Shown here: positions 1 through 5,355 of the stretch, piece by piece
Position numbering within the stretch: position 1 is the first letter of the stretch
Layout of the letters: each line of letters starts with the position of its first letter
Assembly: GCA_002697825.1 (NCBI GenBank)
Contig: NZYH01000090.1
Span: 1-5,355 of the forward strand
DNA length: 5,355 bases
Source: Nitrospina sp.
GTDB lineage: Bacteria > Nitrospinota > Nitrospinia > Nitrospinales > VA-1
Direction: 5' to 3'
Made by a program: the position numbers and the translations under genes
The notes under the pieces: model-generated
The model's database searches: none
Seen by the model: only the letters and a program-made list of their open reading frames with translations
What the model was told of the DNA's origin: nothing

Positions 1-545
1 CGTAATTCACGTAATTTTAAAAAATATTTACGAGAATTTTCTGGCTCGGGGTTCTGCGGGGGAATTGTCATCAAACCCTGAATCCGAATCCCTTTCAATT
101 GCCCAAAATTGGAAAGTTGATCCTTCAACTCTGAGGGTGTCATTCCAAACTTTGCTTCCTCTCCAGAAATATTCACCTGCAACAAGACGGCTTGCGTCCT
201 GTTCTGGCCTTCACAATGCGTGCTAATTTTTTCAGCTAAAGATAGGCTATCAACGGAATGGATTAATTCAAAACGGGAATCGAGATACTTAATCTTGTTT
301 TTTTGAAGATGACCAATGAAATGCCAACCCACATCTGGGAGGTTAATCTCATCAATTTTAGTAACCGCTTCCTGGGCTTTATTTTCTCCGAAATATCTTG
401 CTCCCGCTTGATAAGCAGCCAAAACCTTTTCAGAAGACGCTTGTTTGGAAACTACAATCAGTCGGATGGATTCAGGGTTTCTTCCCGCTTTTTTAGCAGC
501 ATCGCTAATATGATGTTTCACCGATTTAAAGTTATCAGCTATCAA
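1..545 (-). CDS. yggS: YggS/PipY/PLPBP-family pyridoxal phosphate homeostasis protein (3' end beyond window)
   Basis: This family binds PLP in the cytoplasm on a single-domain, alanine-racemase-like TIM barrel. It helps balance vitamin B6 and amino-acid/keto-acid pools and has no firmly proven catalytic activity. Translation of the minus strand gives 181 codons of an expected 225-235. Visible motifs are the PLP-lysine context LIVVSK (K34), FGEN (52-55) followed by QE (58-59), HFIGHLQKNK (75-84), IHSVDS (95-100), QVNISGEEAKFG (123-134) and GLMTIPP (157-163). The start chosen is TTG at 543-545, giving MIADNFKSVKHHISDAAKKAGR, which matches the usual family N-terminus. An in-frame TAA lies five codons upstream (558-560), and no ATG fits between. 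No Shine-Dalgarno is seen, so translation may depend on the PII gene ending 24 bp upstream. The identity is secure; the start is likely but not certain. Confidence 0.95.
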   Translation of the reverse strand, partial: MIADNFKSVKHHISDAAKKAGRNPESIRLIVVSKQASSEKVLAAYQAGARYFGENKAQEAVTKIDEINLPDVGWHFIGHLQKNKIKYLDSRFELIHSVDSLSLAEKISTHCEGQNRTQAVLLQVNISGEEAKFGMTPSELKDQLSNFGQLKGIRIQGLMTIPPQNPEPENSRKYFLKLREL

Positions 546-569
546 TGGAGTGGCCCGTTAAAGAAAGGA

Positions 570-908
570 TCAGTAAAGCGCTTGTTTTCCGCGCTCGCCA
601 GTCCTTACTCTGATTGCATCTTCGACCGGGAGTATGAAAATTTTTCCATCACTCAAATTGCCGGTCTGTACGGTCTTGATCAACATATCAATGACTTCTT
701 CAACGGCCTCAGTTTCAAGAACTATTGAGATCTCTACAGAGGGATGAAATTGGGGAACTGATGTTTCGGCATCTGATTTCATTTGCCCCATAGGTTTACC
801 AATCCCTTTTACATCCACTACTGACAGACCCGGTACTCCAAGTTCGAATAATTTTTCTCGAACGGCTTCTAACTTTTCATATTTTATAAAACATTTGATC
901 ATTTTCAT
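570..908 (-). CDS. Atypical PII-family (GlnB-like) signalling protein with altered T-loop
   Basis: PII proteins are small cytoplasmic trimers that bind ATP/ADP, usually with 2-oxoglutarate, and control partner proteins through a flexible T-loop. This 112-residue protein has family length and the family start (MKMIKCFIKYEKLEAVREKL). The C-terminal nucleotide-binding part is kept: TGNLSDGKIF (82-91) and RVRTGERG (100-107). The T-loop departs from E. coli GlnB. By my alignment by eye, Gln39 is Pro, the Tyr51 uridylylation site is Thr or Ser, Lys58 is Ser57, and one residue is missing. The B-loop Gly87 is Ser86. Known chemistry of those residues implies no uridylylation and poor canonical Mg-ATP-2-oxoglutarate binding; that is inference. 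No amtB or glnA is adjacent; the neighbours are a SprT-like gene upstream and yggS downstream. Start is ATG 908 (alternative Met at 902). It could belong to a divergent PII subgroup, so I give no glnB/glnK symbol. Confidence 0.9.
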   Translation of the reverse strand: MKMIKCFIKYEKLEAVREKLFELGVPGLSVVDVKGIGKPMGQMKSDAETSVPQFHPSVEISIVLETEAVEEVIDMLIKTVQTGNLSDGKIFILPVEDAIRVRTGERGKQALY

Positions 909-918
909 GGCATAAAAC

Positions 919-935
919 CAATTTAGGCCTAATTG
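919..935. promoter_or_regulatory. Imperfect palindrome just upstream of the PII gene (possible operator)
   Basis: The sequence CAATTTAGGCCTAATTG consists of a perfect AGGCCT core flanked by CAATT and AATTG, with one extra T on the left side. It lies 11 to 27 bp upstream of the PII ATG, inside the 51-bp gap after the SprT-like gene. It has no loop, so it suits a dimeric DNA-binding protein better than an RNA hairpin. It resembles no regulator site I can name. A chance palindrome is quite possible. Confidence 0.25.
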
Positions 936-959
936 TGATCTTTCGCAAGTGAGGAAAAG

Positions 960-1760
960 TTATTTGCGATTTACGGTCTCTTGGTTGGCTGGCAATAATA
1001 ATTTATGCCAGTTATTTTTTTCCCAGTTACGTGCATCTTTGAAATTACGATATTCTTTTTCCTTCTTTTTGAATTCCGGGTGATGGCTTTGCCACAAGCC
1101 ATTTTTCTTATAAGATGGGGCAAACTGGTGACACATTTCGTGATAAAGCGTCAACTCCAGAACATAGAATGGAACAAATTCCTGTTTCAAGCGAGGGTGA
1201 AGCCGAATGAGTTTTTTGTTCTCATCGTAAGATCCATAACGAAAACCTCTTTTATTCTGGGTTTTGACATCGCGTCCCCATTTGACAGTGGCCTGAATCT
1301 TTCCATTAAAATATTCTCGATTGAGCCTTTCAAACATCACATCGATATCTTTTGCATCTTCTGATAAATTTTCCTTAAGAGATTCGACCTCAATCTCAGA
1401 TAATTTCTGGCCCTCTATATAATCTTTGATCAATGCTTTGACAGGATCAGAAAGTTCATTTTCTTTTTTTACCTTGCCCAAAACTTTTTGAGTCAAGTTC
1501 TCTAATACCACAGATTTAGGCTGATCAAATTCATCAAAATAAGTTTCGTTAAAGACTTCTAATCTTACGATCGGGTCTTCGGATCTAATTTGCAATTGAC
1601 CTACATAATCCATACTATTTTTTTTAAGCGTGAACATTCGGATTAATTGGGAGGCCTCTTGTGTATCTTTTCGGTTTTCACCTAGGGATAATTTGCCCAA
1701 AGCAAAGGTTTTTAAGAGGTTTTGAACTGGTATTCGCGTTTGATTCATCAGGTAGGCCAT
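960..1760 (-). CDS. SprT-like zinc metallopeptidase domain protein
   Basis: The 266-residue protein ends in a SprT-like domain. It begins with MFERLNREYFNGKI (142-155), continues with KWGRD (160-164) and the GSYDENKKLIRLHP strand segment (176-189), and reaches the zinc motif HEMCH (207-211: His207, Glu208 catalytic, His211). The next conserved piece, SHHPEFKKKE (225-234), supplies the likely third zinc ligand, His226 or His227. The C-terminal four-cysteine zinc ribbon of E. coli SprT and human Spartan is absent, and the protein ends about 32 residues after HPEF. Residues 1-140 are a charged, probably helical and strand-containing region with no motif I recognise. No signal peptide is seen, so it is probably cytoplasmic. 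Substrates are unknown; SprT relatives such as Spartan cleave DNA-protein crosslinks, but that role cannot be carried over here. Start is ATG 1760; Met5 (1748) is an alternative, and neither has a Shine-Dalgarno. It is probably the first gene of a unit with PII and yggS. Confidence 0.85.
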   Translation of the reverse strand: MAYLMNQTRIPVQNLLKTFALGKLSLGENRKDTQEASQLIRMFTLKKNSMDYVGQLQIRSEDPIVRLEVFNETYFDEFDQPKSVVLENLTQKVLGKVKKENELSDPVKALIKDYIEGQKLSEIEVESLKENLSEDAKDIDVMFERLNREYFNGKIQATVKWGRDVKTQNKRGFRYGSYDENKKLIRLHPRLKQEFVPFYVLELTLYHEMCHQFAPSYKKNGLWQSHHPEFKKKEKEYRNFKDARNWEKNNWHKLLLPANQETVNRK

Positions 1761-1770
1761 AAGAAGAGTT

Positions 1771-1798
1771 AAAATATTTCAATTCCACTAAACTGCAA
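1771..1798 (-). promoter_or_regulatory. Weak candidate promoter for the SprT-PII-yggS unit
   Basis: On the minus strand a TTGCAG box (1793-1798) is followed after 16 bp by TATTTT (1771-1776), about 10 bp before the SprT-like ATG. Each box matches the sigma-70 consensus only in part. A second option is the extended -10 element TGCTATCCT at 1812-1820, which has no clear -35 partner. The region must carry promoters for two divergent genes, but in DNA this AT-rich the exact placement is uncertain. Confidence 0.2.
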
Positions 1799-1852
1799 CA
1801 AATATTACATCAGGATAGCACAAAAATCCAATAAAATTAGTTATTTAGAGGC

Positions 1853-1879
1853 TTTACAAATTTTTCAATATTCGATACT
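1853..1879 (+). promoter_or_regulatory. Candidate promoter for the hydrolase-mutS2 unit
   Basis: TTTACA (1853-1858) is a good -35 match (5 of 6). It is followed after 15 bp by GATACT (1874-1879), a 4 of 6 match to the -10 box. The spacing is shorter than the usual 17 bp. If used, transcription would begin at about 1886, only a few bases before the ATG at 1889, giving an almost leaderless mRNA. That would agree with the missing Shine-Dalgarno. Confidence 0.3.
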
Positions 1880-1888
1880 GTGTTAACT

Positions 1889-3214
1889 ATGAAATCCATA
1901 AATATTTTTTTAATACTTCTGTTTTCTGTTTCCTGTTCGACAGGTATAGAGTCTAGTCGGAAGCAAAACAACTATGATCTAAAGGCAGATGTCGATCTGT
2001 TTTTATCCACTAGCGACTCGGATATAGAAGTGAAAACGCTCAAACGACTTAAAGACCAAAAGGTATCGCATACAGCTGTAAAAAATTTATTAAGACAACG
2101 GGCCAGACCAATTGAAGGGAAACGTGGCCTGCTTACAGGATTAAAATTTAAAACCCAAGGTAAAGAATATTCATACGCTGTGTATCATCCGGAAAAGGGT
2201 AACAAGCCTTTGCCCTTGGTTATAGTTTTACATGGGATGGGCGGCAGTGGCGATAATACTGCCACAAAATGGGCTAAGAGACTGAACAATGAGTTTATTG
2301 TTGTTTGCCCTTCTTACCCGATGGGTGCTTGGTGGTCACGCCCTGCAGAAGATATGGTTTTGGATTTATTAGATCATACTCGCGCACAATATAATGTCGA
2401 TGATAATCGAATTTTTCTTGCTGGACTTTCTAACGGCGCTATTGGCGTCTACACCATCGGAATGTTTTATCCAGATCGATTTGCGGGTCTAATACCCATT
2501 GCGGGTAGTATCACACCACGCTTTATGAATTTTCTTATCAACCTAAGAAATACCCCTATCTATATGATTCAAGGAGCCCACGATCCTATTTTTCCAATAC
2601 AATTGAGTCGCCGTGTAAATAAGATACTCTCTGATATGCGTTACCCAGTGGTCTACAGGGAACATGATAAGAAGGGTATGGCTCATGGAGGTCATTTTCT
2701 CCCAGAAAATGAAATTCCCGGTTTATTGGAATGGATTAAAAAGCAAAAAAGAAGTTTGAATCCAAGTAGGGTGCGCATGACTCGAGAAAACAATCATCTT
2801 GGTGCTATAAATTGGGCACGCCTAAACAAAGGAAAAAATCTTGCTTCGCTTGAACTTCCAGGCCCAGAAAGCCCTAAACCTAATAACCGAAATGGAAAAA
2901 TTGCCACATTATTTGTTGAGCGAAAAGGGGAAAACCGATTTGAGGTAATGGGAGAAAATATTGTTGAGTACGACCTGTTTTTCAATACAGATACAGTAGA
3001 CTTCGACAAAATAGTAACGATCACCACTCAAAAAATACAAAACCAAAATAACAAGCTGGTCGCAGGAGAGAAAAAAATCAGCTACCAAAATAAAATTAAA
3101 AAAGATCTCGCAGTATTACTTTATGGATATAAAAGGTTTCGAGATCCCCATCGCCTTTATGATGCAAAGGTCAATATACTTTTAGAAACAACCCTGGTTC
3201 AATCCCTGTCATGA
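1889..3214 (+). CDS. Putative lipoprotein alpha/beta-hydrolase (PHB-depolymerase/feruloyl-esterase-like)
   Basis: From ATG 1889 the protein has 441 residues. A hydrophobic N-terminus ends in FSVSC, with Cys16 as the likely lipidated residue; this lipobox is acceptable but weak because the usual Leu at -3 is Ser. A polar linker (17-80) leads to the hydrolase domain. VIVLHGMGGSGDN (111-123) would form the oxyanion hole. GLSNG (179-183) is the nucleophile elbow with Ser181. GAHDPIFP (229-236) carries Asp232. AHGGHF (265-270) supplies His266 or His269. This is a complete Ser-Asp-His triad, so an active esterase in the cell envelope is likely; the substrate is unknown. A C-terminal region (about 291-441) looks strand-rich, like the tail of some environmental secreted esterases. 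An in-frame GTG at 1880 would add three residues; ATG is preferred because it begins the signal peptide cleanly. The stop overlaps the mutS2 start (ATGA). Confidence 0.85.
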   Translation: MKSINIFLILLFSVSCSTGIESSRKQNNYDLKADVDLFLSTSDSDIEVKTLKRLKDQKVSHTAVKNLLRQRARPIEGKRGLLTGLKFKTQGKEYSYAVYHPEKGNKPLPLVIVLHGMGGSGDNTATKWAKRLNNEFIVVCPSYPMGAWWSRPAEDMVLDLLDHTRAQYNVDDNRIFLAGLSNGAIGVYTIGMFYPDRFAGLIPIAGSITPRFMNFLINLRNTPIYMIQGAHDPIFPIQLSRRVNKILSDMRYPVVYREHDKKGMAHGGHFLPENEIPGLLEWIKKQKRSLNPSRVRMTRENNHLGAINWARLNKGKNLASLELPGPESPKPNNRNGKIATLFVERKGENRFEVMGENIVEYDLFFNTDTVDFDKIVTITTQKIQNQNNKLVAGEKKISYQNKIKKDLAVLLYGYKRFRDPHRLYDAKVNILLETTLVQSLS

Positions 3215-5355
3215 CTGAGGGGCCATCTGCCAAAATAGATACTCATTCTCTTTTAGCAAGATCCATGAATCTATTAGGTTGGGACCGGGTCACCTCCTCT
3301 TTGGCAAGCCACGCCTGTTCACCTTACACTCATAGTTTTTGCCTGCGTTTAAAACCTGAAACAGAGTTTCAAACAGCGCAAAAAAAACTGGAGGAAACGG
3401 AAGAAATGTTGGCGTTACTCGATTCACTGGAATCCTTTCCTATGGACCACTTTGAAGATATTCGTCCCATCTTCAAAGATGTTGAAGAACAACAAACAAT
3501 AGATACAAATCAATGTCTCATTATTATGAAGTTACTGCGACTTTGCAGAAATCTTTGCAAAGATATAGGAAAAAAAAGTGCCTTTCCGCTAATTCAGCAT
3601 AAGCTCTCACAACTTGATCCTTTAAAAGAGTTTCATAATGATTTAATTCGTTGTATTGATGATGAAGGTAAAATTAAGGAAAACGCCACTCCAGAGTTAA
3701 AACAAGCGATCCGCGAAATAGAAACTACCCGTACTAATCTAGAAGAAAAAATCAGAAAACTCTTTTCCAGCACGACTATAAAAGAAGCCTTGCAGGATTC
3801 TTATATCACCGAGCGACAGGAAAGACTGGTAATCCCTGTCCGCTCTGAATTTAAATCGAAGGTAGACGGGATTGTTCATGACATTTCAGGAACCGGCCAA
3901 ACACTTTTTATTGAGCCCGCATCAGTGGTACCCCTTAACAACCAATTAAAAATTGCACGACTGAAAGTAGCAAAGGAAAAGGCTGCCATATTACAGTTTC
4001 TTTCAATACAAACCAATAAACATAGAGAACCTCTACAAAATAATATGGAAAACTTGGCAACCCTTGATCTCATTTATGCGAGGGCCCGCCTGGCAAAGAC
4101 CATGGATGCTGTAAAATGTCCGATGAATCAACAGTTTAAAATGCAGCTGAAAGAAGCTCGCAATCCCGAATTAACTTTAGATGGCGAAACTGTCGTACCT
4201 AATACCATCGAATGGGAAGAGTCTACAAAAGTCGTTATTATCTCTGGCCCCAATACAGGCGGTAAAACGGTAACCCTTAAAACAATTGGACTGTTGTCTT
4301 TAATGGTAAGGTCCGGGCTATTTCTTCCCGTGAAGAAAAATTCCTCTATTCCTTTTTTCCCTGAAGTTTATTCGGATATTGGTGATGAACAGAATATCCA
4401 ATTAAAGCTGTCGACTTTTTCAGGGCATTTGAAAAAAATAATTCGAATTATTGAAAGTGCGTCCTCGGGCGCTCTGGTACTTCTGGATGAATTGGGAATA
4501 GCTACCGACCCCAACGAAGGAGCCGCTCTCGCGGAATCTATTCTTCTAGAATTAAAGGAAAAAAATGTTGTGACCCTGGTTTCAACGCATTATTTTTCCT
4601 TAAAAATACTTGCACAAACTCAGGAAGGATTTTTGAATGCCTGTACCGAATTTGACCTAGACACCATAAGTCCGACCTACCGATTGATATTTGGTGCTCC
4701 AGGGCAAAGTGCTGCACTCGACACCGCCGAGCGTTTAGGATTACAACCTGAAATTATTGATCAAGCACGCAACATATATCAAACCAAAGATAAACAAGCT
4801 GAAAAATTGTTGGAAGACCTTACCCAGCAACGTTTGCAAATACATAAAGACCAAGAAAAAATCAAACAACTTAAAGTTGAAATCGAGCAATTGAATCGCG
4901 AACAAAACAAGATCACGCAAGAACTACGTGAAGAAGAAAAAGATTTTCAAAGAAATAAAAGTAAAAAACTACAGGAAGAGATACGGGCGGGAAGAAATGA
5001 AATTAGAAAAATGATTGAAGAGATCAAGGGAGAAAAAGCTTTACCTGAAATACGCAAAGTCGACAAGAAAATCCAAGCGATGAAAAATACTTCCTTACAA
5101 ATAGATTACAATATGGAGGAATGGAGTCTTACCGCAGACCAGTTAAAATCCGGTGACACGATATTAATATTAAATCTAGGAAAAACTGCGACACTCCTTG
5201 AGTCTACCCGAGGAAAAAAAAATGTTCGGGTAAGAATGGGCAATATTAAAACCATCGTGGAAACCTCTTCCATACGTGGTAACCCTCACCAAATAAATAG
5301 TCCTAAAAATGCTGACCAGAAGATTTCAATGAACATTGAAACTGAATCAAAAAGT
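3211..5355 (+). CDS. mutS2: MutS2 ATPase (3' end beyond window)
   Basis: MutS2 proteins are dimeric ABC-type ATPases. They are known to suppress homologous recombination, and in Bacillus subtilis to split collided ribosomes. The reading frame is open for 715 codons to the window edge; the family is about 780-800 residues, so the C-terminal Smr nuclease domain is expected just outside. Seen in order: an N-terminal core/lever region; VIPVRSEF (207-214) and GIVHDISGTGQTLFIEP (220-236); Walker A GPNTGGKT (346-353); GDEQ and LSTFSGHL (391-407); Walker B with DELGIATDP (426-434); STHY switch (458-461); a Glu/Lys/Gln-rich coiled coil (about 525-625); and the small beta domain beginning DQLKSGDTILIL (643-654). 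The Walker B-adjacent signature is usually DELGAGTDP, so Ala-Gly are changed to Ile-Ala. ATG 3211 overlaps the stop of the hydrolase gene and has no Shine-Dalgarno, which suggests translational coupling. Identity is secure. Confidence 0.96.
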   Translation, partial: MTEGPSAKIDTHSLLARSMNLLGWDRVTSSLASHACSPYTHSFCLRLKPETEFQTAQKKLEETEEMLALLDSLESFPMDHFEDIRPIFKDVEEQQTIDTNQCLIIMKLLRLCRNLCKDIGKKSAFPLIQHKLSQLDPLKEFHNDLIRCIDDEGKIKENATPELKQAIREIETTRTNLEEKIRKLFSSTTIKEALQDSYITERQERLVIPVRSEFKSKVDGIVHDISGTGQTLFIEPASVVPLNNQLKIARLKVAKEKAAILQFLSIQTNKHREPLQNNMENLATLDLIYARARLAKTMDAVKCPMNQQFKMQLKEARNPELTLDGETVVPNTIEWEESTKVVIISGPNTGGKTVTLKTIGLLSLMVRSGLFLPVKKNSSIPFFPEVYSDIGDEQNIQLKLSTFSGHLKKIIRIIESASSGALVLLDELGIATDPNEGAALAESILLELKEKNVVTLVSTHYFSLKILAQTQEGFLNACTEFDLDTISPTYRLIFGAPGQSAALDTAERLGLQPEIIDQARNIYQTKDKQAEKLLEDLTQQRLQIHKDQEKIKQLKVEIEQLNREQNKITQELREEEKDFQRNKSKKLQEEIRAGRNEIRKMIEEIKGEKALPEIRKVDKKIQAMKNTSLQIDYNMEEWSLTADQLKSGDTILILNLGKTATLLESTRGKKNVRVRMGNIKTIVETSSIRGNPHQINSPKNADQKISMNIETESKS

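Larger units (their letters stand above)
1761..1888. other. Divergent intergenic region between the two transcription units
   Basis: This AT-rich gap separates the divergent SprT-like and hydrolase genes and must hold both promoters. Apart from the weak promoter candidates it contains three AATATT copies (1773-1778, 1801-1806, 1867-1872), which base composition alone could explain. No terminator hairpin or small ORF worth calling is seen. Confidence 0.6.

Noticed and set aside
303..728. Plus-strand ORF of 141 codons spanning yggS and the PII gene
   Set aside because: It is antisense to two clearly recognisable proteins and its own translation has no domain-like features.
909..959. Possible terminator between the SprT-like and PII genes
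   Set aside because: The palindrome there has no loop and no following U-tract on the transcribed strand, so it does not look like an intrinsic terminator.
1005..1364. Plus-strand ORF of 119 codons
   Set aside because: It lies opposite the conserved SprT-like domain; its Phe/Ile-rich run comes from Lys/Glu-rich codons on the other strand.
1773..1872. Three AATATT copies in the divergent intergenic region
   Set aside because: Irregular spacing and strongly AT-rich DNA make chance the simplest explanation.
2794..3027. Minus-strand ORF of 77 codons
   Set aside because: It is antisense to the hydrolase C-terminus and its composition is that of a shadow frame.
3876..4073. Minus-strand ORF of 65 codons with a Cys/Leu-rich stretch
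   Set aside because: It is antisense to conserved MutS2 core sequence and has no supporting start context.
4780..5100. Repetitive-looking GAA/AAA-rich DNA in mutS2
   Set aside because: It encodes the normal Glu/Lys/Gln-rich coiled coil of MutS2 and is not a DNA repeat.

Overview
The window is an AT-rich bacterial chromosomal segment that is almost fully coding. It holds five protein genes in two divergent blocks around a gap of about 120 bp. I see no RNA gene, mobile element, CRISPR array or long repeat. The organism is most likely a Gram-negative bacterium outside the Enterobacterales: it has MutS2, a putative exported lipoprotein esterase and a SprT-like protein of a type seen in several environmental phyla. 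None of the five starts has a recognisable Shine-Dalgarno sequence. I cannot assign a phylum; a marine or environmental lineage is only a guess.

Left block, minus strand, transcribed from about 1760 down to 1. A SprT-like zinc metallopeptidase (960-1760) comes first, then after 51 bp a short PII-family signalling protein (570-908). After a further 24 bp comes a PLP-homeostasis protein of the YggS/PipY/PLPBP family, which starts at a TTG codon (545) and runs off the left edge. The PII protein keeps the nucleotide-binding end of the family but has a remodelled T-loop: no Tyr51, Gln39 replaced by Pro, Lys58 replaced by Ser, and one residue fewer. It is therefore unlikely to be a standard uridylylated 2-oxoglutarate sensor.

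Right block, plus strand. A putative lipoprotein alpha/beta-hydrolase (1889-3214) overlaps by an ATGA junction the start of a mutS2 gene (3211 onward), which is open to the right edge. The first 715 codons of MutS2 are present; the C-terminal Smr nuclease domain would lie outside. MutS2 has the full family layout but a changed Walker B-adjacent signature (DELGIATDP instead of DELGAGTDP).

The points most worth a second look are the adjacency of an atypical PII gene and a PipY/YggS gene, which recalls the cyanobacterial PII-PipX-PipY network; the translational coupling of an envelope esterase to a DNA-repair/ribosome-rescue ATPase; and the lack of Shine-Dalgarno sequences. I do not see a clearly new multi-gene system.
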